Shown: positions 22,667 to 31,991, counted from the first letter of the stretch. The stretch: 64,000 nt of DNA from Paraburkholderia caffeinitolerans (GCF_902859945.1 NZ_CADIKL010000009.1:124001-188000), one strand, 5' to 3'. Made by a program: numbers and translations. The notes: generated by a model from the letters alone, not told the origin.

Positions 22667-23203
22667 ATGAGTCCGTCACTGACCGTTCGCCGTATCGCTG
22701 CCGATCAGGGTGCCGTGCTCCGCGAGCTTCGAACTGCTTCGCTGCGCGACGCGCCTTACGCGTTCGGCGACTCGCTTGAAGACGCGCTGTCTGCTGATGT
22801 AGCCGTTTTCGACGCTGCGGCTGCCCGTCACGCGGACTCGCATACCGCTACATCGTTCATCCTCTATACCGAGGGTCATCCGGCCGGCCTGATCGGCGCG
22901 AACTTCGAAACTGCGCCGGCGCGCCGCGCGTTCGTGTTCGCGTTGTGGGTAGCGCCGGCAGTGCGGCATCTGAGCGGCGGCGAGCTGCTCGTGAACGCCG
23001 CCATCGATTGGCTCCTGAGCGAAGGTGCCGCGCAAGTCTTCGCCTGGGTGACCGATAACAACATCACCGCCATGCGCTTCTACGAGCGGCTCGGCTTCGT
23101 CGCCACGGGCGACCACGCTCGCAGCGCGCAAACGCCCGAGCAGTGGGAGACGCTTCTCGTGCGCGACGTCGCGCTCGCGCAGAAGAGCATGTCGGCCCAG
23201 TAA
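22667..23203 (+). CDS. GNAT family N-acetyltransferase
   Basis: A 178-residue acetyl-CoA-dependent acetyltransferase. The core motif includes FALWVAPAVRHLSGGELLVNAAIDWL, where the usual RxxGxG/A coenzyme loop is changed to RHLSGGE, and the C-terminal VTDNNITAMRFYERLGFVATG. The acceptor is unknown. It sits alone between map and minC, with 180 bp before minC. Confidence 0.85.
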   Translation: MSPSLTVRRIAADQGAVLRELRTASLRDAPYAFGDSLEDALSADVAVFDAAAARHADSHTATSFILYTEGHPAGLIGANFETAPARRAFVFALWVAPAVRHLSGGELLVNAAIDWLLSEGAAQVFAWVTDNNITAMRFYERLGFVATGDHARSAQTPEQWETLLVRDVALAQKSMSAQ

Positions 23204-23317
23204 CGGAGTGCCTGCCCAGCAGCTTTTCCCTTGCTTCTAGCCATGGCGTGCGTCCGGCACGTCATGCGCCGGTTTCTCCCGCCGTTGTGCATTACTCCCT
23301 GTGTCGCAGCATTTTGA

Positions 23318-23335
23318 GCCATTAAAAATAATGGC
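23318..23335. promoter_or_regulatory. Perfect palindrome upstream of minC
   Basis: GCCATTA and TAATGGC separated by AAAA, 49 bp before the minC start and upstream of a TAAAAT that could be a -10. Probable protein-binding site; the factor is not known. Confidence 0.45.
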
Positions 23336-23383
23336 CGTGCGCGTCGACGCCTGTAAAATACGCAAAAATTTTCGCCGAACGCC

Positions 23384-24295
23384 ATGTCGCCCAGGAAATC
23401 GCCCTATTTTGAACTGAAGAGCGGCTCAGTCGATACGCTTCTATTCGTGGTCAAAACGACTGAACTCGATGCGGTGCGCGCCGAGCTTACTCGGCGCTTC
23501 GAGGCGACGCCGGAATTCTTCGCCAACGATACGGTAGCCATCGACGTGCGGCGCCTCGCGGAAGGCGAGCGGGTCGCGCTCGCCGACATCACGCGCCTGC
23601 TCGAAAGCGTGCGCATGCGCCCCGTGGGCGTGGTCGCGCTGCCCGCGCAGCATGGCTGGGCCGCGGAGGCGGGCCTGCCGTTCCTCGAAGCGCGCGACAA
23701 GCGCGTCACGGGCAGCGCGGTCGGCCTGGCCGGCGACGCGCCCGCCAATCAGGGCTCGACCGCTGTCCAGGAAGCCGGCGCTGAAGCCACCTCTGAAGTC
23801 ACAGCAGGTGCTGCGAACGGCGCGCCGGTGCAGTCCGCCGATGCCAGCGCTAGCGCGCCGGCTACGTCCGCCGTGCAACCGGAACTCTTCCCACCGGACG
23901 CTCCCGAGGCGGACGCAGGACCCGAAGCAGGCGTTTCCATGATGCGCGCGACAAACGGTGAGCCGACGCTCGTGATCGACCGTCCGCTGCGCTCGGGCCA
24001 GCGTATCTACGCGAAGGGCGACTTGGTGGTGCTCGGCCAGGTGTCGAACGGGGCGGAAGTGATCGCCGAAGGCAACATCCATATTTACGCGCCGTTACGC
24101 GGGCGCGCGCTCGCGGGCGTGCACGGCAACCACGACGCACGTATTTTCTGCACGAGCCTCGAGGCGGAACTCATTTCGATCGCGGGTATCTACCGTACCG
24201 CCGAAGTTCCACTCGCCGCCGAGGTGAAGGGCAAGCCTGCGCAAATCCGGCTCGACGAAGAGCGGCTCTTGATCGAACCGTTGCGGCTCTCCTGA
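23384..24295 (+). CDS. minC: Septum site-determining protein MinC
   Basis: FtsZ polymerisation inhibitor recruited to the cell poles by MinD. The 303-residue protein is longer than the E. coli form: an N-terminal FtsZ-inhibiting domain (to about residue 105), an Ala/Gly/Pro-rich linker of some 80 residues, and the C-terminal beta-helix ([22 protein letters not shown], then [23 protein letters not shown]) that binds MinD. It is first of the min operon, 92 bp before minD. Confidence 0.96.
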   Translation: MSPRKSPYFELKSGSVDTLLFVVKTTELDAVRAELTRRFEATPEFFANDTVAIDVRRLAEGERVALADITRLLESVRMRPVGVVALPAQHGWAAEAGLPFLEARDKRVTGSAVGLAGDAPANQGSTAVQEAGAEATSEVTAGAANGAPVQSADASASAPATSAVQPELFPPDAPEADAGPEAGVSMMRATNGEPTLVIDRPLRSGQRIYAKGDLVVLGQVSNGAEVIAEGNIHIYAPLRGRALAGVHGNHDARIFCTSLEAELISIAGIYRTAEVPLAAEVKGKPAQIRLDEERLLIEPLRLS

Positions 24296-24387
24296 GTGGC
24301 CGATCGGGCGCGAGCAACACGCGGGTGCTAGCGGCGCAATACCGCGACGAGACCAAATTGGGAAACTGACGAACGCAAGGTAAGGGA

Positions 24388-25203
24388 ATGGCAAAAATCA
24401 TTGTGGTGACTTCGGGCAAAGGTGGCGTTGGCAAAACGACCACGAGCGCGAGTTTCGCATCGGGCCTCGCGTTGCGTGGCCACAAAACCGCGGTCATCGA
24501 TTTCGACGTCGGCCTGCGTAACCTCGACCTCATCATGGGGTGCGAGCGCCGCGTCGTGTACGACCTGATCAACGTGATCCAGGGTGAGGCGAACCTCAAT
24601 CAGGCGCTCATCAAGGACAAGAAGTGCGAGAACCTCTTCATCCTGCCGGCCTCGCAAACGCGCGACAAAGACGCGCTCACGAAGGAAGGCGTGGAGAAGG
24701 TGATCGAAGATCTGCGCAAGATGGACTTCGAGTACATCATCTGCGATTCGCCGGCCGGTATCGAATCGGGCGCGCTGCTCGCGATGCACTTCGCCGACGA
24801 AGCGCTCATTGTGACGAACCCGGAAGTGTCTTCGGTGCGCGACTCGGACCGCATCCTCGGCATGCTGTCGTCGAAGACCAAGCGCGCGATCGAAGGCAAG
24901 GATCCGATCAAGGAGCACTTGCTGATCACGCGCTATAACCCCAAGCGCGTGAGCGAAGGCGAAATGCTCTCGCTTTCGGATATTTCGGAGATTCTGCGCA
25001 TCGAGCTGATCGGCGTGATTCCGGAATCGGAAGCGGTGCTGCACGCATCGAACCAGGGCCTGCCTGCAGTCCATCTCGACGGCACCGATGTCGCGGAGTC
25101 GTACAAGGACGTGGTCTCGCGCTTTCTTGGCGAAGACAAGACGCTTCGTTTCACCGATTACCAGAAGCCGGGGCTCCTGCAGCGCCTCTTCGGTAGCAAG
25201 TAA
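24388..25203 (+). CDS. minD: Septum site-determining ATPase MinD
   Basis: Membrane-cycling ATPase that carries MinC and is released by MinE. The 271-residue protein has the deviant Walker [10 protein letters not shown] at residues 10-18, the switch region [11 protein letters not shown], and [10 protein letters not shown]. The C-terminal amphipathic membrane anchor is [15 protein letters not shown] lies just before the ATG. minE follows after 14 bp. Confidence 0.98.
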   Translation: MAKIIVVTSGKGGVGKTTTSASFASGLALRGHKTAVIDFDVGLRNLDLIMGCERRVVYDLINVIQGEANLNQALIKDKKCENLFILPASQTRDKDALTKEGVEKVIEDLRKMDFEYIICDSPAGIESGALLAMHFADEALIVTNPEVSSVRDSDRILGMLSSKTKRAIEGKDPIKEHLLITRYNPKRVSEGEMLSLSDISEILRIELIGVIPESEAVLHASNQGLPAVHLDGTDVAESYKDVVSRFLGEDKTLRFTDYQKPGLLQRLFGSK

Positions 25204-25217
25204 GGGAGGCGCACGTC

Positions 25218-25472
25218 ATGTCGTTTCTTTCGTTTTTTCTCGGCGAGAAGAAGAAGTCCGCCTCGGTAGCGAAGGAACGCCTGCAGCTCATCATCGCTCA
25301 CGAGCGTGCAGGTGGTCATCCGCCCGCCGATTATCTGCCGGCCCTCCAACGCGAACTGGTCGCGGTGATCTCGAAGTACGTGAAGATCTCCGACGACGAC
25401 ATTCGCGTCAGTCTCGAACGCCAGGACGATCTCGAAGTGCTCGAGGTCAAGATCGAGATTCCGCAGGCCTGA
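25218..25472 (+). CDS. minE: Cell division topological specificity factor MinE
   Basis: 84-residue MinD activator that generates the pole-to-pole oscillation. N-terminal membrane and MinD-binding part [30 protein letters not shown], and a C-terminal dimer domain with [19 protein letters not shown]. It ends the min operon. Confidence 0.97.
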   Translation: MSFLSFFLGEKKKSASVAKERLQLIIAHERAGGHPPADYLPALQRELVAVISKYVKISDDDIRVSLERQDDLEVLEVKIEIPQA

Positions 25473-25744
25473 TGTACCCGATGCGCGCGGAGCGGCTGTG
25501 TGCCGCGCGCATCTCAATATTGCCGTGCTGCCGCAACGCCAGCGCTTTTCGCGCATGCGCGTGTGCTGCGTTTGCGTTCTCTTTTCGCGCCTTCCGCGCG
25601 CGCATTCCGTCGCCGCCTTCCTCACCGAAATATTCGGTTTCACTTCACCCCTCGCGGTAACACCGCCGTTGTCAGCGCAGGCACGTGCTCGCGCATTGAT
25701 CGAGTAACGCCACTCTCGGCGTACACCTCGAAGGGGAGATTTAC

Positions 25745-26062
25745 ATGAACCACTCTATCCGCCTGTTCGTTGCCAAGGCCGCCATCGTTGTCGCGGGCGC
25801 TTGCGCCGTCGCGGCCCCTGCGTTTGCGGAAGAAGTCGTCGTCATCGCGCCGAGCGCGCCGCCGCCCATGCGCGTCGAAGTCGTGCCCGCGCCGCGGGTC
25901 GGCTATGTGTGGGATCACGGGCACTGGCGCTGGGATCGCGGCCACTACGTGTGGATCGCGGGCCACTGGCAGGCCGAGCGTATCGGCTATCACTGGGTGC
26001 CGGGCCACTGGGTCGCGCACGGCCCGAACTGGCGCTGGATCGAAGGGCGCTGGGTCGCTTGA
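25745..26062 (+). CDS. YXWGXW-repeat secreted protein
   Basis: A 105-residue exported protein with a signal peptide ending at PAFA (about residue 28). The mature part is built of Trp/His/Gly repeats: DHGHWRWDRGHYVWIAGHW, then YHWVPGHW and NWRWIEGRW. Such proteins are common in Burkholderiaceae and are thought to lie in the envelope; function is unknown. AAGGGGAG precedes the ATG. A tiny lipoprotein gene follows 57 bp downstream. Confidence 0.85.
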   Translation: MNHSIRLFVAKAAIVVAGACAVAAPAFAEEVVVIAPSAPPPMRVEVVPAPRVGYVWDHGHWRWDRGHYVWIAGHWQAERIGYHWVPGHWVAHGPNWRWIEGRWVA

Positions 26063-26119
26063 GCTGTGCGACCGAGAGACGTGAATAAAGCGCTAACCCT
26101 GATCGACAGTTAAAACACC

Positions 26120-26230
26120 ATGAGCAAAAGACTGCTTGCCGCTGCGGCGCTCACGATCATGCTGGCCGGATGCATCGTCGTTCCGGCACGGCCCATGTAT
26201 GTGAGGCCCGCGCCCGTCGTGATCTATTAA
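26120..26230 (+). CDS. Putative 36-residue lipoprotein
   Basis: Reads MSKRLLAAAALTIMLAGC, a lipoprotein signal with lipobox LAGC, then IVVPARPMYVRPAPVVIY and stop. The mature peptide would be only 19 residues with a Pro/Tyr/Val composition. The ribosome site is weak. It resembles the small lipoprotein at 29193, sharing the sequence C-(I/V)-V-V-P-A after the lipobox. It probably shares a transcript with the YXWGXW gene. Confidence 0.6.
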   Translation: MSKRLLAAAALTIMLAGCIVVPARPMYVRPAPVVIY

Positions 26231-26270
26231 CGCTACGTGCCATGCAATGGCACGGCAAGCCCGGCGCGCT

Positions 26271-27650
26271 TCATCGGCCTGTTGTTGGGTCCGCTGTGGT
26301 GTGGCCGGGCTTGTCGCTTTCGGGCGCCGCTTTCGGTACGGGCAACGCCATTGCCGGCCGCGTGTAGCGCAGCGAGAGCGTTTCGTAGAGCGGTGGCGCA
26401 AAGATGCGCGAGACCCGGCTCGCGATCAGCGCGGTGGCCATCAGCGAGATCACGAGCGCGTGGCCGTCGATCATCTCCATGACGATCACGAACGACGTGA
26501 TGGGCGACTGAGTGACCGCTGCGAGATAGCCGACCATGGCGAGCGCGATGAGCATCGGCAACTGCATGTCGTTGAAGATCATGTGCAGCACGTTGCCGAA
26601 GCCCGCGCCGATCGACAGCGAAGGGGCGAAGATGCCGCCCGGAATCCCCGGCAGGTACGAGCCGACCATCGAGGCCATCTTGAGGAACGGATACGCGATT
26701 GACAGATGCTCGCGTCCGTCGAGCAGGCCGCGCGCTTCGGCGTAGCCGCTGCCGAACGTCGTGCCGCCCGAGACCAGCCCGATCAGCGCAATGGCGAGCC
26801 CGCAGAGAGCGGCGAATGCGACAGGGCGCTCGGCATGGAGCTTGCGAAGCGGCGCGGGAATCCAGCGCTGCGTGTTGAGCAGCAGCCAGCAGAAGATGCC
26901 GCCCGCGATGCCGGTGACGATCGCGGTGATGAGCACGGCAAGGGCGAGCAGATTGGGAAAGTGCGCGCCGATCTGGATCGTGCCGAAATACGTGTAGTTG
27001 CCGTTCAGACCGAGCGCGATCACGCCGGCGATGATGATCGACGTGATGACCACGCCGCTGGCACGCGCCTCGAAACTGCGTGTGAGTTCTTCGATGGCGA
27101 ACACGATGCCCGCGAGCGGCGTGTTGAACGCCGCGGACAGGCCTGCGGCTGCACCGGCGAGCACGAGCTTGCGCTCGATGACCGCGTTCGAGCGCGGGTA
27201 GAAGCGGCGCATGTTGAACATCAGTGCTGCGCCCACCTGCACCGTGGGTCCTTCGCGGCCGATCGTGAAGCCGCCGAGAATGGCGAGGAACGAGACGAGG
27301 ATCTTGCCCGCGAGAATGCGCAGCGTGAGCAGGCGTGTCCCCGTTTCGCCGGTCTTCGTGTGCAGCGTGGCGATCACCTGCGGAATCCCGCTGCCTTCGG
27401 CGCCGCGAAAGAACGTGCGGGTGAGCCATACGGCAGCAGCCGCAACGGCGGGCGTGACGATGAGTGGCAGCCAAACGTGCTCATGCTGCACGCGCAGAAA
27501 GGCGTTGTAGCCCCAGTCGATCAGGCGCGCGTAGAACACCGCGACGAGACCGACCGCGATCGCGCCGAGCCAGAGCACACCGTACTGCCGCCACAGACGC
27601 CGCGCGCGTCGCGTGAGCAGCGCAAGAAGGTTCGGGTTCAGGGGGCGCAT
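26271..27650 (-). CDS. ClC-family chloride channel or H+/Cl- exchanger
   Basis: A 459-residue membrane protein with the ClC selectivity motifs: GSGIPQV, GREGPTVQVGA with the gating glutamate present, and GIPGGIFAPSLSIGAGFG. It lacks a cytoplasmic CBS pair. The frame extends to 27761, but the upstream residues are poor in ClC character, so I start at MRPLNPNLLALL (27650). The gating glutamate points to an exchanger like ClcA, used in acid resistance, rather than a channel; some residues that separate the two could not be placed with certainty. Confidence 0.9.
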   Translation of the reverse strand: MRPLNPNLLALLTRRARRLWRQYGVLWLGAIAVGLVAVFYARLIDWGYNAFLRVQHEHVWLPLIVTPAVAAAAVWLTRTFFRGAEGSGIPQVIATLHTKTGETGTRLLTLRILAGKILVSFLAILGGFTIGREGPTVQVGAALMFNMRRFYPRSNAVIERKLVLAGAAAGLSAAFNTPLAGIVFAIEELTRSFEARASGVVITSIIIAGVIALGLNGNYTYFGTIQIGAHFPNLLALAVLITAIVTGIAGGIFCWLLLNTQRWIPAPLRKLHAERPVAFAALCGLAIALIGLVSGGTTFGSGYAEARGLLDGREHLSIAYPFLKMASMVGSYLPGIPGGIFAPSLSIGAGFGNVLHMIFNDMQLPMLIALAMVGYLAAVTQSPITSFVIVMEMIDGHALVISLMATALIASRVSRIFAPPLYETLSLRYTRPAMALPVPKAAPESDKPGHTTADPTTGR

Positions 27651-27890
27651 GGATTGACTCAAGTCGCAAAGAACCGATTGTAACGGCGTGAAGTCCGGCA
27701 CTGTGTTCGTTTGTTCGGCAGGTCGGGCTTTCCGGGCTTCGCTCCGGGCGCCGGATTGCATGAAAGAGGGGTCCGATGAATCTCAAGCGCATCCGCAGAA
27801 TTTGTCCGCTGAGCAGGGGCCCGCTCCGTTAAAATCTCGGGAAAAATTCAGGCAAATCATGGAAATCGGACCTCGCAGGTTCGCAGCACA

Positions 27891-28898
27891 ATGAAACGAG
27901 TTTTGATTGTCAAAGTGACTTCGCTCGGCGATATCGTCGAAGCGCTTCCGGTCGTGGCCGACGTGCAACGCGCATTCCCCGGCGTGAAGGTCGACTGGGC
28001 CTCCGACGAGGCATTTGCCGATATCGTGCGCTGGAACGCCGGCGTCGACCGCGTGTTCTGCGCCCCGCTGCGCCGTTTCAAGAAATCGCGTCGCTGGAGC
28101 GACTTGAAGGCGATCTGGGAATCGATCGCCGAGTTGCGCGCCGAGCGCTACGACGCAATCATCGATATCCATGGTGTCTACAAGAGCGCGATCATCGCGT
28201 TCATCGCGCGCGGGCGGCGGCGCTTCGGCTACCTCGCCCAGGATCTCGGCGAGCGCGGCGCGGCCTTCGCCTACAACGGCCGCTTCGGCCCGCGCCCGAA
28301 GTGCGATGCGTGGCTGGGCATGCGCATCAGCACGGGCGAGGCGCTGGGCTACAAGATCGACACGCCACCTGATTTCCAGATGCGCATTCCGCGCGACGGC
28401 ACGGCGCTTCCTGCGCCCGATGCGCCTACCGTGCTGATCTTCCACGCCACTTCGAAGGAAGAGAAGAAGTGGCCCGTGGAGCATTGGGGCGAGCTGTGCC
28501 ACGCACTCATTGCGCGCGGCCTGCGCATCGAATTGCCGTGGGGTTCGGATGCCGAGCACGCCACGGCGCGCGAGATCGCCGCGCTCGTGCCGGGCGCCAC
28601 GGTGCTGCCGCGTCTCACGGTTTCACAAGTCGCGCAGCGCATCGAAGACTGCTCGCTCGTGGTTGGCACCGACACGGGCTTCGTGCATCTCGGCCACGCG
28701 CTGCTCAAGCCGACCGTCATGATTTTCGTGGCGACCGACGCCGAGCATCTTGGCGTGCGTGCACCGAACCGTTCGATTTCGGTCGGCGATGGACATCACG
28801 TGCCGCCGGTCGCGGTCGCGCTCGATGCTGTCGATCGCGTTTATCCCGCGCGTAACGGCGACGATACATCGAAAGGGCCGCTCGCAACCGCGGCGTGA
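27891..28898 (+). CDS. waaC: Lipopolysaccharide heptosyltransferase I
   Basis: Adds the first L-glycero-D-manno-heptose to Kdo of the LPS inner core, at the cytoplasmic face of the inner membrane. The 335-residue GT9 protein starts MKRVLIVKVTSLGDIVEALPV, the acceptor-side loop of heptosyltransferases, has a central IDIHGVYKSAIIAF, and ends with CSLVVGTDTGFVHLGHALLKPTV, the ADP-heptose site. It is alone; other waa genes are not in the window. Confidence 0.93.
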   Translation: MKRVLIVKVTSLGDIVEALPVVADVQRAFPGVKVDWASDEAFADIVRWNAGVDRVFCAPLRRFKKSRRWSDLKAIWESIAELRAERYDAIIDIHGVYKSAIIAFIARGRRRFGYLAQDLGERGAAFAYNGRFGPRPKCDAWLGMRISTGEALGYKIDTPPDFQMRIPRDGTALPAPDAPTVLIFHATSKEEKKWPVEHWGELCHALIARGLRIELPWGSDAEHATAREIAALVPGATVLPRLTVSQVAQRIEDCSLVVGTDTGFVHLGHALLKPTVMIFVATDAEHLGVRAPNRSISVGDGHHVPPVAVALDAVDRVYPARNGDDTSKGPLATAA

Positions 28899-28936
28899 TA
28901 AATGACGCACGGTTTTCACGGCGTTGGGTTCTGCGG

Positions 28937-28980
28937 CGCCGTTTGTCCGCCGTTTCTCCGCCGTTTCTCCGCCGTTTCTC
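28937..28980. repeat. Four tandem 11-bp repeats
   Basis: Unit CGCCGTTTCTC in four direct copies; the first has GTC in place of CTC at its end. It lies in the 294-bp interval after waaC. The period is not a multiple of three and no gene spans it. Confidence 0.85.
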
Positions 28981-29192
28981 ATTACATAGTTGTTAAAAGT
29001 GTCGCCGTTGCCTGCGGTACGCGGCGCTGACAGCGCGTGCGCCCGCGAGCCGTTGCGCGGGCTGTAACACACGCCATACCGCTTCTTACAAATTGCAACG
29101 CCTCAGACGTTCGCCGTCGTGTTCAATCGAAAGCGTCCGCAGCCCACAAGGGCCACGCAGGACAACGGACATTGACTCGATGGGAGAACGAA

Positions 29193-29318
29193 GTGAAACG
29201 ATTGACGCGTACCTTGATTGCAGGTGCATTGCTCGCAGCGACGCTGGGCGGGTGCGTCGTGGTGCCGGCGGGTGGCTATTACGGCGGCGGCTACCACCAC
29301 GGCTATTACTATCGATGA
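29193..29318 (+). CDS. Putative 41-residue lipoprotein
   Basis: From a GTG at 29193 with GGGAG six bases upstream it reads MKRLTRTLIAGALLAATLGGC, a lipoprotein signal with lipobox LGGC, then VVVPAGGYYGGGYHHGYYYR. The mature peptide is Gly/Tyr/His-rich. It is a probable paralogue of the 36-residue lipoprotein at 26120. Such short lipoproteins are frequent in this family; no function is known. Confidence 0.65.
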   Translation: MKRLTRTLIAGALLAATLGGCVVVPAGGYYGGGYHHGYYYR

Positions 29319-29344
29319 GACTCGTGCCGAGCGTGGCGGTGTGT

Positions 29345-29524
29345 TCAGGCGAGCAGCAGCTCGACCGCGACCACCGCTGCGATCGCCGCGGCGTTGGCAA
29401 CCAGCGCTTCCAGTACGACTGAACGCCAGGTCGCCGTGCGCAGGCGGAAGGCCAGGACGAGTGAGATTCCTAGCGCGAGCGCGATCATCAGCACGATATC
29501 GGCGTTGCTCAGATGCAGGTTCAT
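29345..29524 (-). CDS. Hypothetical small membrane protein
   Basis: A 59-residue protein from ATG at 29524, preceded by GGGGGAGATC as ribosome site. It has two predicted hydrophobic segments, ADIVLMIALALGISLVLAF and LVANAAAIAAVVAVELLLA, joined by a basic turn (RLRTATWRS). Not recognised as a known family. Confidence 0.6.
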   Translation of the reverse strand: MNLHLSNADIVLMIALALGISLVLAFRLRTATWRSVVLEALVANAAAIAAVVAVELLLA

Positions 29525-29597
29525 GGTTGATCTCCCCCCGCAGACAGACGCGGACCTCGTTGAATCGAGTATAGGCACGCCAGTGTCGCTGGCGAAT

Positions 29598-29638
29598 AAA
29601 AAAAGCGGAATCCGCGTTTGCGCGGACTCCGCTTTTTT
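29598..29638. terminator. Intrinsic terminator downstream of the MHS transporter
   Basis: AAAAAGCGGA.TCCGCG pairs with GCGCGGA.TCCGCTTTTTT across a short loop, with A and T runs on both sides. Confidence 0.85.
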
Positions 29639-29683
29639 GTTGCCGGTGCGCTGTGAGTCGGGACCGTGAATCAGCGCACTGGA

Positions 29684-31000
29684 TCAGGTCAATGACGTAT
29701 GACGTGTTTCGCGCATGCACAGCACGCCGAACAGGCTCACGCATGCGGCGATCGACACATAGGCGCCGACCCACGAGAGGCCGCCGCGCGCGGCGAGCAC
29801 CTGCGCGATATACGGCGCCACCGACGCGCCCAGGATGCCGCCCAGGTTGTACGCGACGCCCGCGCCCGTGTAACGCACGCTGGTGGGGAAGAGTTCGGGT
29901 AGAAGCGCGCCCATCGGCGCGAAGGTGGCGCCCATCAGGAACAACTCGATTACGAGGAACAGCAGCACGAGCGGCAGCGAGCCGCTGCCGAGCAGCGGCT
30001 GCATCGTGAAGCCCGAAAGGATCGCGGCGATGCAGCCAACGATCAGCACCGGCTTGCGGCCGAAGCGGTCGGACAGCCAGGCCGAGATTGGCGTAGCGAT
30101 GCCCATGAACACCACCGCAATGCACAGCATGCCCAGGAAGGTCGGGCGCGGGATATGCAGGGCGCTCACGCCGTGCGAGAGCGAGAACACGGTGGCGTTA
30201 TAGAACAGCGTGTAGCAAACCACCATCGCGAGCGCGCCGAGCAGCGTCGGCCACCAGTGCTTCGAAAGCAGCGCGGCGACCGGCACGCGCACGCGCTCGT
30301 CGCGCTCGATGGCGGCCTTGAACGCCGGCGTTTCGGCGATCTTCAGGCGCACATAGAGACCCAGCCCGACGAGCACCGCCGAGACGATGAACGGCACGCG
30401 CCAGCCCCAGTCGCGAAACTGCTGGTCGGAGAGCGTGGAGGCGAGGCCGAAGAACAGGCCGTTCGATGCCAGAAAGCCCACCGAGGGCCCGAGTTGCGGG
30501 AACATGCCGAACCAGCCGCGCTTGCCCTCTGGCGCGTATTCGGTCGCGAGCAGCGCAGCGCCGCCCCATTCGCCGCCGAGACCGATGCCCTGGCCGAAGC
30601 GCAGCACGCACAGCAGGATCGGTGCGAGGCTGCCGATCGAGTCGTAGCCGGGCACGAAGCCGATCAGCGTGGTGGACAGACCCATCACAAGCAGCGAAGC
30701 GACGAGCGTCGATTTGCGGCCAATGCGGTCGCCGAAGTGGCCGAAGATGAACGAGCCGATCGGTCGCGCGACGAACGCGATGCCGAATGTTACGAACGCG
30801 GAGAGCGCCTGGGCCGTGGCCGAGCCGTGCGGGAAGAACACGGGGCCGATCACGAGCGCGGCGGCCGTTGCGTACACATAGAAATCGTAGAACTCGATTG
30901 CGGTGCCGATAAAGCTCGCGAAAATCACGCGCGCGGCGCTTTGCTGCTTCGCCGCGTCGGCCTGATCGGCGCTCGCGGGCGAAATGGGAGAGGTGGACAT
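29684..31000 (-). CDS. MFS transporter of the metabolite:H+ symporter (MHS) family
   Basis: A 438-residue inner-membrane protein with twelve predicted helices. The N-terminal ASFIGTAIEFYDFYVYATAA and GRKSTLVASLLVMGLSTTLIG, and the segment GQGIGLGGEWGGAALLATEY, are hallmarks of the MHS branch that includes KgtP, ShiA and ProP. The C-terminal half has DRFGRKPVLIVGC. Substrates in this branch are organic acids, shikimate or betaines; which one applies here cannot be told. It is a single gene with a terminator after it. Confidence 0.9.
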   Translation of the reverse strand: MSTSPISPASADQADAAKQQSAARVIFASFIGTAIEFYDFYVYATAAALVIGPVFFPHGSATAQALSAFVTFGIAFVARPIGSFIFGHFGDRIGRKSTLVASLLVMGLSTTLIGFVPGYDSIGSLAPILLCVLRFGQGIGLGGEWGGAALLATEYAPEGKRGWFGMFPQLGPSVGFLASNGLFFGLASTLSDQQFRDWGWRVPFIVSAVLVGLGLYVRLKIAETPAFKAAIERDERVRVPVAALLSKHWWPTLLGALAMVVCYTLFYNATVFSLSHGVSALHIPRPTFLGMLCIAVVFMGIATPISAWLSDRFGRKPVLIVGCIAAILSGFTMQPLLGSGSLPLVLLFLVIELFLMGATFAPMGALLPELFPTSVRYTGAGVAYNLGGILGASVAPYIAQVLAARGGLSWVGAYVSIAACVSLFGVLCMRETRHTSLT

Positions 31001-31454
31001 CGATGGGTCTCCAGTCGTTGTGCTGTCTATGTGTGAAGCGCGCCTTGCGCGTTCTGGCGCGCGAGGCGCAAGGCGCGGCGCAGGCGTCTTTTATTCAGAG
31101 CTCGAAGCCTGGCAGGCTGGCGACGTGGCTGAGCGGACTCAAGGCACCAGCGGGCACCAGCGCTTTGCCATTGGCGGATGCGTTGGCGCCATCCTTGCGC
31201 AGGCAACGATCTAGCAGTATGCATCGTGCGGCGCCGGGTGTGTGCACGAAGCGGGGGCCGACCGGGCGCGCGGATAAGCGCAAACGGCCACGAGACGTGC
31301 CCGTGCGGCGGTCGGAGGGCGCATTGGAGTGGCGCGGGTGGCGCCAGACAATGCGTCTGGCCGGGCAAAGGCCGGGCGGGGGATAGCGAAAAATTATAAC
31401 GACCGTTCGCAAGGCGCAGCAAGACTCCCGCAAGGCGATTGGCGTCCGCGGGGG
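31001..31454. other. Interval upstream of the MHS transporter
   Basis: 454 bp lying upstream of the MHS transporter and downstream of the TonB-domain gene, both on the minus strand. A short direct repeat, GCACCAGCG then GCACCAGCG, occurs near 31145. I see no ORF with coding character and no structured RNA; it should contain the transporter promoter. Confidence 0.45.
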
Positions 31455-31991
31455 TCAGTTGAGGTTCTGGGCCTGCGGCGAGGCGAGCGTGCGTAACTGG
31501 AATTTGCCGTCGTCGTTGAAGAGCCAGTCTTCGAATAGTTCGAGCTGGCCGATCGAGTTGAGCAGGTGCGCCGGCGGCGGCGGCAACGGCGCCGAGTGGC
31601 GCAGCGTGACGAGCGCGGTGGCTTCGGAATCGTAGTCGCCATTGGTGCGATAGACCGACGACTTCACGATCTGCCCGTCGCGATTGACCGTGAACGAGAC
31701 GACCACGAGCGAGCGCAGCATCGCCTGCGGCGTACCGTGCAGCACACGGGACGGGTTGCGTTCGACGATGCGCTTTGCGACCGCGGTGCGATATTCGTCG
31801 AGCGCCGCGCTGTTGATCGCCTGGGGCGGGATGACCAGTGCCGGGCGAGTCGCGGGTGTGATCGTGCAGGCGCTCGCGAACGCGAGCAGCAAGGATGAGC
31901 CAAAGTATTGCAGCAGGCGCGCGAGAGCGGGTCTGCGGCTGGCGGCGCTCACGGCTGAAAGGCCGTTGCGCGGGCGGACGCGGATGAGCAT
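31455..31991 (-). CDS. TonB C-terminal domain lipoprotein
   Basis: A 178-residue protein from the ATG at 31991 with a signal peptide ending in FASAC, a plausible lipobox (Cys43), then a C-terminal TonB-like fold of about 90 residues (LRSLVVVSFTVNRDGQIVKS, then YRTNGDYDSEATALVTLRHS and PLPPPP). It lacks the long Pro-rich periplasm-spanning linker and membrane anchor of true TonB, so energy transduction is unlikely. The frame extends to 32051, with a weaker start. Confidence 0.78.
   Translation of the reverse strand: MLIRVRPRNGLSAVSAASRRPALARLLQYFGSSLLLAFASACTITPATRPALVIPPQAINSAALDEYRTAVAKRIVERNPSRVLHGTPQAMLRSLVVVSFTVNRDGQIVKSSVYRTNGDYDSEATALVTLRHSAPLPPPPAHLLNSIGQLELFEDWLFNDDGKFQLRTLASPQAQNLN

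Noticed and set aside
28937..28980. Short CRISPR-like array
   Set aside because: Units are 11 bases and directly adjacent without spacers, and no cas genes are present.
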